Source: Burkholderiales bacterium
GTDB lineage: Bacteria > Pseudomonadota > Gammaproteobacteria > Burkholderiales > Burkholderiaceae_C
DNA: 35,691 nt
Direction: 5' to 3'
Assembly: GCA_030603635.1 (NCBI GenBank)
Contig: JAUVXK010000017.1
Location: forward strand, 1 to 35,691
In this document: positions 18,111 to 26,137 of the stretch, in pieces
How the letters are laid out: every line of letters begins with the position of its first letter
How positions within the stretch are numbered: the stretch's first letter is position 1
Position numbers and translations under genes: made by a program
Notes under the pieces: generated by a model
The model's database searches: none
Seen by the model: the letters and a program-made list of their open reading frames with translations, nothing else
Told to the model about the DNA's origin: nothing

Positions 18111-19529
18111 ATGAAAAAGACGCGCTCCTCCCAGGCCCCAAAAGCCACAGTGGTTCCTGAACCCGGTTTTCAGTATGCCCGCAGCCAGTTCGAGGCCTTG
18201 GCCGACGTGGCCCTGGCCCATGCCCGCAAACTGGGCGCTGTCGATGCGGGGGTCGAAGTGTCGGAAGGCTCGGGCCTGAGCGTGTCGGTGCGCAAGGGCG
18301 CCCTGGAAAACGTGGAGCGCAACCGCGACAAGTCGCTGGGTGTGACCGTGTACCTGGGACAGCGCCGTGGCAATGCCTCCACCTCGGACTATTCTCCCGC
18401 CGCCATCCGCCAGGCGGTGCAGGCCGCCTACGACATCGCGCGCTTCACCGCCGAAGACCCGGTGGCCGGACTCCCCGACGAGCAGGACGTGGCCAACAGC
18501 TACCCCGATCTGGAACTGTTTCACCCCTGGGCCCTTTCGTCCGAAGAGGCGGTGCAGATCGCTCTGCGTTGCGAGGCGGCGGCCTTTGCCACCAGCCGGT
18601 TGATCACCAACAGCGAAGGGGCCGGGGTCTCGGCCCAGCAATCGCACTTCTACACCGAGCACATGCGCGGTGGCGAACGGGGGCGCGAAGGCATTTTCCG
18701 GGGCGGCTATGCCAGTTCCCGGCACAGCCTGTCGGTGGCGCCCATTGCCGGCAAGGGCGCCGGCATGCAGCGCGACTACTGGTTCAGTTCCATGCGCTCA
18801 CCGCTCGACCTGGCCAGCCCCGAGGCCGTGGGCGACTACGCGGCTCGGCGCGCGCTGGCCCGCCTGAAACCCCGCAAGATCGCGACCACCGAATGCCCGG
18901 TGCTGTTCGAAGCCCCCCTGGCTGCGGGCTTGCTGGGTGCCTTTGTGCAGGCCGTGAGCGGCGGCGCGCTCTACCGCAAGACCAGCTTCCTGGTGGACAG
19001 CCTGGGGCGGCAGGTGTTTCCGAAGCACATCGATCTGTATGAAGACCCGCTCATCGTGGGCGGCAAGGGCAGTTCGCCGTTCGACGACGAAGGTGTCAAG
19101 ACCGTGGCGCGCCAGGTGGTCAGCGCCGGCTGTGTCAAGGGCTATTTTCTGTCCACCTACTCGGCGCGCAAACTTGGCATGCGCACCACCGGCAATGCGG
19201 GGGGCTCGCACAATCTCTACCTGCGCAGCCGTCTCACCGATGCCGCCGACGACCTGGACGCCATGCTGCGCAAGCTGGGCACCGGTCTGTTCGTCACCGA
19301 GCTCATGGGCCAGGGCGTGAACTACGTCACGGGCGACTACTCCCGTGGAGCAGCCGGTTTTTGGGTGGAAAACGGCCAGATTGCCTACCCGGTGCAGGAA
19401 ATCACCATCGCAGGCAACATGAAGGACATGTTCCTGGGTATGGAGGCCATCGGTGCCGATGAGTACGCCTACGGCGCCAAGAACGTGGGTTCCGTGCTGA
19501 TCAACCGGATGAAGGTGGCGGGGAGCTGA
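18111..19529 (+). CDS. pmbA: Metalloprotease PmbA (TldE)
   Basis: Partner of TldD in a cytosolic zinc protease that processes microcin B17 and CcdA in E. coli. The ATG at 18111 gives 472 residues, slightly longer than E. coli TldE because of a 20-residue basic N terminus. VSVRKGALENVERNRDKSLGV at about 60-80 and TNSEGAGVSAQQS at about 165-177 fit the family. The C-terminal block is GGSHNLYL, MGQGVNYVTGDYSRGAAGFW and GNMKDMFLG. PmbA lacks the HExxxH site found in TldD, and I see none here. The long upstream extension is a shadow of yjgA. Confidence 0.95.
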   Translation: MKKTRSSQAPKATVVPEPGFQYARSQFEALADVALAHARKLGAVDAGVEVSEGSGLSVSVRKGALENVERNRDKSLGVTVYLGQRRGNASTSDYSPAAIRQAVQAAYDIARFTAEDPVAGLPDEQDVANSYPDLELFHPWALSSEEAVQIALRCEAAAFATSRLITNSEGAGVSAQQSHFYTEHMRGGERGREGIFRGGYASSRHSLSVAPIAGKGAGMQRDYWFSSMRSPLDLASPEAVGDYAARRALARLKPRKIATTECPVLFEAPLAAGLLGAFVQAVSGGALYRKTSFLVDSLGRQVFPKHIDLYEDPLIVGGKGSSPFDDEGVKTVARQVVSAGCVKGYFLSTYSARKLGMRTTGNAGGSHNLYLRSRLTDAADDLDAMLRKLGTGLFVTELMGQGVNYVTGDYSRGAAGFWVENGQIAYPVQEITIAGNMKDMFLGMEAIGADEYAYGAKNVGSVLINRMKVAGS

Positions 19530-19551
19530 GCACCCGACCGCTCAGGGGCGA

Positions 19552-20361
19552 TCAGGGCAGGGGGTGGGGTTGTACCGGCCGGCCCCACAGCCGCCCGATC
19601 ACATCCGCAGCCCGGGTCGTGTCGCCGCTTGTCCAGAAGGAGATGCCGGCCGCTGCTTCGGTCTGAATCGGGGCGGCAAGCCCGGCCTGAGCCAGTCGGC
19701 GACCCAGTTCGCGCGCCACGGCGGCGGCTGGGTCGATGATCTGCACCCCGTTGCCGGCCAGCCGCCGGATCACCGGGGCCAGAAAGGGGTAGTGGGTGCA
19801 GCCCAGCACCAGGGTGTCGGCCCCCTGAGCCAGCAGGGGTCTGACGTATGCGGCCACTGCCGCTTCGGTGTCGGGCCCGTCCAGCAGCCCCTGTTCCACC
19901 CGTTCCACCCACCCAGGGCAGGCCTGCAGCAGCACCTGGGTGCCTTGTGCATAGGCTTGCACCAGCCGGGCCAGGCCAGGGCTGGCCACGGTCTGGCGGG
20001 TGGCCAGCACGCCAATGATGCCGCTGCGCGTGGCCAGTGCCGCTGGCTTGACGGCAGGCTCAATGGCGACGATGGGCGTTTGCGGGTAGTGCTGTCGCAG
20101 GTGTTCGATCATCAGGCCGGTGACGGTGTTGCAGGCCACCACGATGGCCTTGGCCCCGCAACCACGCAGGTGATCGATGAGGTGGCGGGCGCGCGCCTCG
20201 ATGAAGGCGGCCGGCTTTTCGCCATAGGGTGCGTTGCCCGAGTCGGCGACATACACCAGGGCCTCCGCCGGCAACTGGGCGTGGATCTCACGCAGGACCG
20301 ACAGGCCGCCCACGCCGGAGTCGAACACGCCGACGGGTGCCTCGGATCCTGCGGATGTCAT
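19552..20361 (-). CDS. murI: Glutamate racemase
   Basis: Interconverts L- and D-glutamate and supplies D-Glu for peptidoglycan. The 269-residue protein has GVFDSGVGGLSVL near the N terminus and the two catalytic cysteines: Cys77 in ACNTVTG and Cys188 in LGCTHYPFL. ACNTVTG departs slightly from the common ACNTASA but keeps Cys, Asn and Thr. It lies 10 bases downstream of yqeY on the same strand and is probably co-transcribed with it. The 3' end is 22 bases from the convergent pmbA stop. Confidence 0.95.
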   Translation of the reverse strand: MTSAGSEAPVGVFDSGVGGLSVLREIHAQLPAEALVYVADSGNAPYGEKPAAFIEARARHLIDHLRGCGAKAIVVACNTVTGLMIEHLRQHYPQTPIVAIEPAVKPAALATRSGIIGVLATRQTVASPGLARLVQAYAQGTQVLLQACPGWVERVEQGLLDGPDTEAAVAAYVRPLLAQGADTLVLGCTHYPFLAPVIRRLAGNGVQIIDPAAAVARELGRRLAQAGLAAPIQTEAAAGISFWTSGDTTRAADVIGRLWGRPVQPHPLP

Positions 20362-20371
20362 GGCCAGGGCG

Positions 20372-20833
20372 TCAGCCAGCCAGTGTGGCTTTCACGGCGG
20401 CAGACACCTGGGCCATGTCGGCCTGGCCTGCAAGCCGGGCCTTGGCCAGGCCCATCAGCTTGCCCAGATCCGCCGGTGCGGGGGGGCGCCCCAGTTCGGC
20501 CGTCACGGTCGCCACGATCTCCTGCACCGCTGCGGCAATGGCGTCGGCGTCGAGGCGGGCCGGCAGGTAGCCTTGCAGCATCACTGCCTCGGCCTGTTCG
20601 CGGGCGGCCAGGTCGTCACGGCCGGCCTGCTGGTAGGCGGTGATCGAGTCGCGGCGCTGCTTGAGCAGCTTGTCCACCACGGCGACCACGCCCATGTCGT
20701 CCAGCGCGATGCGTTCGTCCACCTCGCGTTGCTTGATGGCCGCCAGCAGCAGCCGGATGGTGCCGAGGCGTTCGGCGTCCTTGGCACGCATGGCGGCCTT
20801 CATGTCTTCGGTGATCTGGTCTTTGAGGGACAT
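20372..20833 (-). CDS. GatB/YqeY domain-containing protein
   Basis: A 153-residue helical protein of the YqeY family, related to the tRNA-binding tail of GatB. It starts MSLKDQITEDMKAAMRAKDAERLGTIRLLL, with the two-helix N-terminal domain and the C-terminal GatB-tail domain (AELGRPPAPADLGKLMGLAKA). Its role is uncertain; the link to rpsU is widely conserved. It follows rpsU after a terminator hairpin and precedes murI. Confidence 0.93.
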   Translation of the reverse strand: MSLKDQITEDMKAAMRAKDAERLGTIRLLLAAIKQREVDERIALDDMGVVAVVDKLLKQRRDSITAYQQAGRDDLAAREQAEAVMLQGYLPARLDADAIAAAVQEIVATVTAELGRPPAPADLGKLMGLAKARLAGQADMAQVSAAVKATLAG

Positions 20834-20867
20834 GGCGGTGTGCTTTGCTTACAGGCAGTGGAGCGGC

Positions 20868-20909
20868 AGAAACAACACAGCCCGCCGGAGCGTCCTCGAG
20901 CGGGCTGTG
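20868..20909 (-). terminator. Terminator or attenuator hairpin after rpsU
   Basis: On the minus strand CACAGCCCGC pairs with GCGGGCTGTG, a perfect 10-bp stem with a 14-base loop, followed by the T-rich TTGTTTCT. It lies between rpsU and yqeY, so it probably reduces read-through and sets a higher level of S21 than of YqeY. Confidence 0.75.
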
Positions 20910-20926
20910 CAGGAGCGATTCGGCGA

Positions 20927-21139
20927 TCAGTACAGACGCTTGGGCAGCTGCATGGAGCGCACACGCTTGAAGTGGCGCTTGACGGCAGCGGCCTTCTTGC
21001 GCTTGCGCTCGGCGGTGGGCTTCTCGTAGAACTCGCGGGCGCGCAGGTCGTTCAGCAGGCCCAGCTTTTCGATGGTGCGCTTGAAGCGGCGCAGGGCGAC
21101 GTCAAAAGGTTCGTTGTCTTTAACGCGGATGGTGGTCAT
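20927..21139 (-). CDS. rpsU: 30S ribosomal protein S21
   Basis: Small, strongly basic ribosomal protein of 70 residues, needed for initiation on leadered mRNA. The sequence begins [20 protein letters not shown] and continues with KTAAVKRH-like basic helices ([15 protein letters not shown]), typical of betaproteobacterial S21. A -10 box TATAAT lies about 130 bases upstream on the same strand and a hairpin terminator about 20 bases downstream. Confidence 0.97.
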   Translation of the reverse strand: MTTIRVKDNEPFDVALRRFKRTIEKLGLLNDLRAREFYEKPTAERKRKKAAAVKRHFKRVRSMQLPKRLY

Positions 21140-21267
21140 TAGCTAATGGTTTCCGATTTGCGCCGCGTCGGTGTTCAGGGAAGATCGGGCCCCGAAACCG
21201 CGCCGCGGCAAGTTTTCCCCGTCATCAGGTGATCACGGCCGACGGGGTTTTGCCAGCAAAGTCCAGC

Positions 21268-21295
21268 ATTATAGCGGTTAGTTCCGGCGTGTACA
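21268..21295 (-). promoter_or_regulatory. Promoter for rpsU
   Basis: On the minus strand a perfect -10 TATAAT (21273-21268) is preceded by TGTACA (21295-21290) at a 16-base spacer, matching TTGACA at four of six positions. It predicts a leader of about 120 bases before rpsU. Confidence 0.6.
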
Positions 21296-21348
21296 GGGCT
21301 GTTTCGGGCTACAGTTGCACGGATTACACACGACCGGAGGAGCGAGCG

Positions 21349-22857
21349 ATGTTTGAATCGGCCGAAATCGGGCACCAGGTGGACAAGAGGCACTGGAAGG
21401 AGGAGTCCGTTCGTCTGCGTCATGCCTTGCTCGATGCCCAATACCGCCTTCTCCATGATGCCAGGGCTGCCGTGGTGATCCTGGTCAACGGGGTGGATGG
21501 GGCCGGACGGGGCGAGACGGTCAACCTGCTCAACGAATGGATGGACCCGCGTCACATCCGGACCGAGGCGTTCGGCCCGATCACGGCGCAGGAGCGTGGG
21601 CACCCGGAAATGTGGCGCTTCTGGCAGGTGCTCCCGCCCAAGGGGCGCATCGGGATCCTGTTCGGTTCCTGGTATACCGATCCCATCCTGGCCCATGTGC
21701 GCGATGGCGAAAAGCACGACCGTTTCGTGCACCGGCTGGAGCGCATTCGCCAGTTCGAGCGGATGCTGGTGTCTGAAGGGGTGGTGCTGGTGAAGCTGTG
21801 GTTTCACCTGTCCAAAAAGGCCGCCAAGGCCCGCATGAAGGCACTGGAGTCCGACCCCAAAACGGCCTGGCGGGTCACGCCCCAGGAACGCGAGAACATC
21901 CAGCACTACGACCGTTTCGTTCGGGTGAGCGAGGAGGCACTGCGCAAGACCGGTATCGGGGAGGCGCCCTGGCTGGTCATCGACGGCAGCGATCCGGCCT
22001 ACCGCTCGCTGAAGGCCGGCCAGTACCTGCTGGACGCGCTCACCCACGCCTTGAAGCGACCCGCTGTCGTGCCCGGGGTGCCGGAGTCCTGGCCCCCCAC
22101 CACGCCCATGCGCGGGCTGGACGAACGGGGGTTGCTGGCCACGCAGGATTACGGCCGCCGCCTCAAGCGCAAGGGGTACGAGGACGAACTCGAAAACCTG
22201 CAAGGGCGCCTGGCCCTGCTCAGCCGCGACCCGCGTATGCAGAAGCGTTCGCTGGTGCTGGTGTTCGAGGGCATGGACGCGGCGGGCAAGGGCAGCACCA
22301 TCCGGCGCATCACCCAGGCGCTGGACGCGCGCTTCTACCGCGTGGTGCCGGTGGCGGCGCCGAACGAAAACGAGCGGGCGCAGCCGTATCTGTGGCGCTT
22401 CTGGCGCTACATACCGGCGCACGGCAAGGCGGTGGTGTTCGACCGCTCCTGGTATGGGCGGGTGCTGGTGGAGCGCGTGGAAGGCTATTGCTCCACACAG
22501 GATTGGATGCGTGCCTACGGCGAAATCAATGAGTACGAAGAGCAGTTGACCGAGGCGGGGGCGGTGATCGTCAAGTTCTGGCTGGCGATCACACCGGAAG
22601 AGCAGCTCAAGCGCTTCAAGGCCCGCGAGGCCACGCCGCACAAGAACTACAAGATCACCGAAGACGACTGGCGCAACCGCGAGAAATGGCCGCTGTACGA
22701 GCGTGCGGTGGAGCAGATGGTGGACCGCACCTCCACCCGCATGGCGCCCTGGCACATCGTGGCGTCGGACGACAAGCTGTGGTCGCGCATCGAGGTGCTG
22801 CGCCTGCTGTGCGAGCGGCTGGAACGGGCGCTGGACGAGGTCCCCGCCAGGGACTGA
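21349..22857 (+). CDS. Two-domain polyphosphate kinase 2 (polyphosphate:AMP phosphotransferase)
   Basis: Transfers phosphate from polyphosphate to a nucleotide; two-domain (class II) PPK2 enzymes typically phosphorylate AMP to ADP. ATG 21349 has GGAGG a few bases upstream and gives 502 residues with two PPK2 domains. The C-terminal domain is intact: Walker A GMDAAGKGST at 308-317 and Walker B FDRSWYGR (Asp365), with a lid region NENERAQPYLWRFW between them. The N-terminal copy is degenerate: GVDGAGRGET at 48-57 lacks the P-loop Lys and FGSWYTD at 105-111 lacks the Asp-Arg. This matches known class II PPK2 enzymes, where only the C-terminal domain is catalytic. It is divergent from rpsU and converges on the flavoprotein gene. 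Confidence 0.93.
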   Translation: MFESAEIGHQVDKRHWKEESVRLRHALLDAQYRLLHDARAAVVILVNGVDGAGRGETVNLLNEWMDPRHIRTEAFGPITAQERGHPEMWRFWQVLPPKGRIGILFGSWYTDPILAHVRDGEKHDRFVHRLERIRQFERMLVSEGVVLVKLWFHLSKKAAKARMKALESDPKTAWRVTPQERENIQHYDRFVRVSEEALRKTGIGEAPWLVIDGSDPAYRSLKAGQYLLDALTHALKRPAVVPGVPESWPPTTPMRGLDERGLLATQDYGRRLKRKGYEDELENLQGRLALLSRDPRMQKRSLVLVFEGMDAAGKGSTIRRITQALDARFYRVVPVAAPNENERAQPYLWRFWRYIPAHGKAVVFDRSWYGRVLVERVEGYCSTQDWMRAYGEINEYEEQLTEAGAVIVKFWLAITPEEQLKRFKAREATPHKNYKITEDDWRNREKWPLYERAVEQMVDRTSTRMAPWHIVASDDKLWSRIEVLRLLCERLERALDEVPARD

Positions 22858-22878
22858 GGCATGGCCCGGGTTTGGGGC

Positions 22879-24099
22879 TCAGCTTGCGGGGGACAGCGCC
22901 TGGGCGCAGGCGTAGGCACTGGCCCAGGCCCACTGGAAGTTGTAGCCGCCCAGCCATCCGGTCACGTCCACCACCTCGCCAATGAAGTACAGGCCGGGCT
23001 GTTGCGATTCCATGGTTTGCGAAGAAAGCTGGCGCGTGTCCACCCCGCCGGCCATGACCTCGGCCTTGGCATAGCCTTCGGTGCCGGTTGGGGTGAGCGC
23101 CCAGCGGTGCAGGCTCTCGGCCAGCTGGGCCAGGGCCTTGTCGGGTGTTTCGTTGATGGGACGCTGCCAGTCGGCACGCGTGGCGACCCAGGTGTCGGCC
23201 AGCCGGTGGGGCAGGTGGTGGGCCAGTTCGTTGGGCAGCCGCTTGCGTGAACGGGCCTTCGCTTCTTGCAGCAGCGGCTCCAGCGGGGCTTCGGGGTGCA
23301 GGTCGATGCTCAGCGGCGTGCCCGGCTTCCAGTAGCTGGAAATCTGCAGCACGGCGGGGCCGCTCAGGCCCCGATGGGTGAACAGCAGGTCTTCGTCAAA
23401 CACCTGGCGCTGCTTCTTTTCGCCGGTGGCCATGCGCACGGGCAGCGCCAGCCCCGACAGCTCGGCAAACGGGGCCCAGGCGGCGGGGTCGAAGGTGAGG
23501 GGTACGAGCGCGGGCCGTGGCTCCACCACGTTCAGGCCAAACTGGCGCGCCAGGCGCAGGCCAAAGTCGGTGGCGCCGATCTTGGGCACGGGCAGCCCCC
23601 CGGTGGCCACCACCAGCGTGGGCGCGCTCACCGGCCCCTGGTCGGTCTGCACGGTGTAGCGCGTGGCGGTGTGGGCATCGGCATAGGCCACCCCTTGCAC
23701 CGCACAGGGCTGCCAGCGGGTCACGCCACCGGCTTCGCATTCCTGGAGCAGCACGTCGATCAGGTCCTGCGCGGAGCGGTCGCAAAAGAGCTGGCCCTTG
23801 TGCTTTTCATGGAACGGCACGCCGTGGCGCTGCAACAGGTCGATGAAATCGGCCGGGGTGTAGCGCGACAGGGCCGAGCGGCAGAAGTGGGGGTTGTCGC
23901 CTAGAAAGTGCTTGTGCGGCTGGCGCGGGTCCAGGTCGCGGTTGGTGAAGTTGGCACGCCCCCCGCCCGAGATGCGGATTTTCTCGGCCACCTTGGGCGA
24001 GTGGTCGATCAGCAGCACCCTGAGCCCACGCTGGCCGGCCACACCCGCGCAGAACAGGCCCGCGGCGCCAGCGCCGACGATGATCACGTCAAATTGCAT
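22879..24099 (-). CDS. YhiN/HI0933-family FAD-binding oxidoreductase
   Basis: A flavoprotein of 406 residues. The dinucleotide-binding motif GAGAAG is at 9-14, followed by the family signature SGGGRANFTN near residue 43. The C-terminal block holds AGGVDTRQLSSQTMES, GLYFIGEVVDVTGWLGGYN and FQWAWASA, which closes the FAD site. No substrate is established for most members, including E. coli YhiN. It is monocistronic, converging on the PPK2 gene with a 21-base gap. The accessory island begins just upstream of it. Confidence 0.93.
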   Translation of the reverse strand: MQFDVIIVGAGAAGLFCAGVAGQRGLRVLLIDHSPKVAEKIRISGGGRANFTNRDLDPRQPHKHFLGDNPHFCRSALSRYTPADFIDLLQRHGVPFHEKHKGQLFCDRSAQDLIDVLLQECEAGGVTRWQPCAVQGVAYADAHTATRYTVQTDQGPVSAPTLVVATGGLPVPKIGATDFGLRLARQFGLNVVEPRPALVPLTFDPAAWAPFAELSGLALPVRMATGEKKQRQVFDEDLLFTHRGLSGPAVLQISSYWKPGTPLSIDLHPEAPLEPLLQEAKARSRKRLPNELAHHLPHRLADTWVATRADWQRPINETPDKALAQLAESLHRWALTPTGTEGYAKAEVMAGGVDTRQLSSQTMESQQPGLYFIGEVVDVTGWLGGYNFQWAWASAYACAQALSPAS

Positions 24100-24263
24100 G
24101 GGGGGATTATCGGGGGTGGGATGGGGGCTGATTTAGGCTGATCCCGGACGCTCCATCTTGAAGTGCCAATGTTCGAAGAAGCGACAAGCAGTCATTCGAA
24201 GAGGAAGCTCTCTAGTCAATTGGCCGACTTGTCCGAAGGATGAACGGCCGATGAACTGAACTG

Positions 24264-24503
24264 TCAGCGGGGCTGAAATGCAATGATCCCCATGCCCAAC
24301 AAGGCCACCGTAGCACCGTTTACACCCCGCCATAGGCCGCATCATGCAAAGCCAACAACCAAGCGAACAGCGCGAGACTGGCCGCCGCCGGCAGCAGCAA
24401 CCACGCTGAACCGCCTCGGCGAAGCCACAGCCAGGGCAGATAGCAGCCGACAGCAGCCGACCTCGGCCAATGCGGTGCCGACGTACAGCAAAAAGGTCTT
24501 CAT
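24264..24503 (-). pseudogene. ynfA: Broken ynfA (UPF0060 small membrane protein)
   Basis: YnfA proteins are about 108-residue, four-helix inner-membrane proteins, often found near metal or drug resistance genes. Here the ATG at 24503 opens with [16 protein letters not shown], a good YnfA start, but the frame shifts and stops at 24342. Removing one copy of a 10-base tandem duplication (24442-24461) restores [19 protein letters not shown] and [17 protein letters not shown] second lesion then gives a stop at 24320-24322. Beyond it a short piece, ATVALLGMGIIAFQPR, matches the YnfA C terminus in another frame and ends at 24264. The middle third is missing. The gene lies 6 bases after the MerR-type regulator. 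The 164 bases between it and the flavoprotein gene show nothing I recognise. Confidence 0.85.
24442..24461. repeat. 10-base perfect tandem duplication inside ynfA
   Basis: AGCAGCCGAC occurs twice in direct succession (24442-24451 and 24452-24461). Ten is not a multiple of three, so it shifts the ynfA frame. Replication slippage is the likely cause. Confidence 0.95.
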
Positions 24504-24509
24504 GGCCGG

Positions 24510-24947
24510 TCAGTGCGCAAGATGGGCATGGCATGCGCAGGCCTCGCCATGCGCGGCAGCCACCAGTTCTTTGAGGATGCCGCAGTCTGTGCCTTCGTCG
24601 TCACAACGGCCGCAACTGGCCTTGAGGAGCAACAGCTGCTTCTCCAGAGCGCGCATGCTCTTAAGCCGGGCCCGTACCTTGTCGATCTGCTCCTGCACCA
24701 GTTGGTCCACGTCCGGGTGCGGCTCGCCCGGTGCGTCCAGCGCGCCCAGCAGCCGGCGGATGTCGGCCAGCGGCATCTCCAGCGCGCGGCAGTGGCGGAT
24801 GAAGGCCAGTCGCTCCAGGTGGGTACTCGCGTAGTCGCGGTAGCCGTTGTTCTGCCGGGCCGGCTCCGGCAGAAGGCCTTGTTTTTCGTAGTAGCGGATG
24901 GTGTCCACGTCCACGCCTGTGGCCTCGGCCAGTTCCTTGATGCGCAT
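24510..24947 (-). CDS. MerR-family heavy-metal regulator (CadR/PbrR-like)
   Basis: A 145-residue dimeric activator with an N-terminal winged helix-turn-helix (MRIKELAEATGVDVDTIRYY at 1-20), a long dimerisation helix (about 80-112) and a C-terminal metal loop. Cys112, Cys115 and Cys122 in SCGRC...DCG, plus a tail with Cys137, Cys139 and several His, indicate Cd, Zn or Pb sensing. The Cys that PbrR and ZntR carry near residue 77-79 is replaced by His77 (GEPHPDV). It is divergent from the CDF transporter with a recognisable operator between them. The longer frame upstream overlaps that operator and is rejected. Confidence 0.9.
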   Translation of the reverse strand: MRIKELAEATGVDVDTIRYYEKQGLLPEPARQNNGYRDYASTHLERLAFIRHCRALEMPLADIRRLLGALDAPGEPHPDVDQLVQEQIDKVRARLKSMRALEKQLLLLKASCGRCDDEGTDCGILKELVAAAHGEACACHAHLAH

Positions 24948-24977
24948 GGGGTTTCTCCTATTGGTGGGACCCAGGGC

Positions 24978-25008
24978 TTGACTCTGGAGCGGCTCCAGGG
25001 TTTCCAAT
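24978..25008 (+). promoter_or_regulatory. MerR-type operator/promoter for the CDF transporter
   Basis: The -35 TTGACT (24978-24983) and a -10-like TCCAAT (25003-25008) are separated by 19 bases, the overlong spacer typical of MerR-activated promoters. The spacer holds a dyad ACTCTGGAGC-G-GCTCCAGGGT (24981-25001), close to known CadR/PbrR boxes. AAGGAG at 25021-25026 precedes the transporter ATG. Confidence 0.8.
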
Positions 25009-25031
25009 ACCGGCATTCTGAAGGAGTTTCC

Positions 25032-25703
25032 ATGTCGGCCCATTGCTGTGAACACGATTGCCCCGCCCCCGAACAAATCACCAACCTGCCACGCTACCGT
25101 CGTGTGCTGTGGGTTGCGCTGATCGTCAATGCCTCCATGTTCCTGGTCGAGCTGGGCGCGGGCTTCTCATCGGGCTCGCTGTCCTTGCTGGCCGATGCCA
25201 TCGACTTCGCGGGTGACGCGTTGAACTACGGCGTGTCGCTGGCGGTGCTGGCATCGGCGCTGGCCTGGCGCGCTCGGGCGGCCATGTTCAAGGCCTTCAG
25301 CATGATGGGTTTTGGTCTCTATGTGCTGGGCAGCGCGCTGTGGTCGGTCTGGAACGGCAGCGTGCCGGACGCGCCGACCATGGGCGTGGTGGCGTTGCTG
25401 GCGCTGCTGGCCAACGTGTCGGTGGCCTGGCTGCTGTACGCCTTCCGCGAGGGCGACGCCAACATGCGCAGCGTCTGGCTGTGCTCGCGCAACGACGCCA
25501 TCGGCAACGTGGCGGTGTTCCTGGCGGCCCTGGGGGTTTTTGGTACCGGAGCCGCCTGGCCCGATCTGCTGGTGGCAGCCCTGATGGCGGGTCTGGCCTT
25601 GCACGGCGGCTGGCAAGTGCTGCGCCAGGCGCGGGGGGAATTGGGGGCGGAAGGCGTCCAAGGCCACGGTCACGACCATGGACACCATGACCATGCCCAC
25701 TGA
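25032..25703 (+). CDS. Short CDF-type cation transporter
   Basis: Inner-membrane heavy-metal efflux protein, most likely for Zn, Cd or Pb. ATG 25032 gives 223 residues. The N terminus has a Cys/His cluster (HCCEHDC, residues 4-10) and the C terminus a tail GHGHDHGHHDHAH. Six hydrophobic segments lie between. The second membrane helix carries Asp55, Asp58 and Asp62 (LLADAIDFAGD) in place of the usual HxxxD, and the fifth has RNDAIGN (Asp155, Asn159). It lacks the C-terminal cytoplasmic domain of standard CDF pumps such as YiiP (about 300 residues). Control by the divergent MerR-type gene is strongly suggested. The stop overlaps the DUF3703 start. Confidence 0.9.
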   Translation: MSAHCCEHDCPAPEQITNLPRYRRVLWVALIVNASMFLVELGAGFSSGSLSLLADAIDFAGDALNYGVSLAVLASALAWRARAAMFKAFSMMGFGLYVLGSALWSVWNGSVPDAPTMGVVALLALLANVSVAWLLYAFREGDANMRSVWLCSRNDAIGNVAVFLAALGVFGTGAAWPDLLVAALMAGLALHGGWQVLRQARGELGAEGVQGHGHDHGHHDHAH

Positions 25704-26073
25704 ACCCGCGGCGTCGGTGGCGTTCGACCCGGACACCTTCGAGCGGTTGCACCGGTCGTACCTTCGGGTGGATCGCCGCGACCTGGACCAGGCCTGGCAT
25801 CTGCTCGAAGCCCTGCATGTGCTCGGTCAGGCGCGCCTGGTTCCGCATGCGCGAACGCATGGGCTCATGTTGGGACTGGCCTGGCGGACGCGAAACCTGG
25901 CCGAGGTGAACGGGCAGGTCTTGCGGCTGCTGCTGGTGCCGCTGGGGCACCTGCTGGGCCGGCTGCCGCTGGGCAACACCGGGCGCTCGAACGTCGGCGC
26001 GTTTCGGCCCATGTCGGTGGCGCCGGAACTGCTGGCCACCATCCGCGCACACCAACGGACGTCGACACCCTGA
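25678..26073 (+). CDS. DUF3703 domain-containing protein
   Basis: A protein of up to 131 residues of the DUF3703 family, typically found beside metal-resistance genes; function unknown. The core FERLHRSYLRVDRRDLDQAWHLLE, EALHVLGQARLVPHARTH and GLAWRTRNLAEV contains several His and Arg residues. The end, GNTGRSNVGAFRPM, also fits the family. No signal peptide or membrane helix is apparent apart from a hydrophobic stretch around residues 80-97. The start is uncertain: ATG at 25678, 25687 and 25693 are in frame, all overlapping the transporter 3' end. It is probably co-transcribed with the transporter. Confidence 0.82.
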   Translation: MDTMTMPTEPAASVAFDPDTFERLHRSYLRVDRRDLDQAWHLLEALHVLGQARLVPHARTHGLMLGLAWRTRNLAEVNGQVLRLLLVPLGHLLGRLPLGNTGRSNVGAFRPMSVAPELLATIRAHQRTSTP

Positions 26074-26137
26074 ACGCCCGTTGGGTTGTCACGGTCAACA
26101 TCTCTTCATCACAGCCGCCGCCCTACAATCTACCCCG

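Noticed and set aside
21175-22755. A 526-residue minus-strand frame opposite the PPK2 gene
   Set aside because: It is antisense to a clearly conserved enzyme and runs through the rpsU promoter region; no recognisable domain.
24133-24534. A 133-residue Cys-rich minus-strand frame near ynfA
   Set aside because: It overlaps the decayed ynfA in another frame, and the Cys-rich look comes from the repeated GCTGCT motifs.
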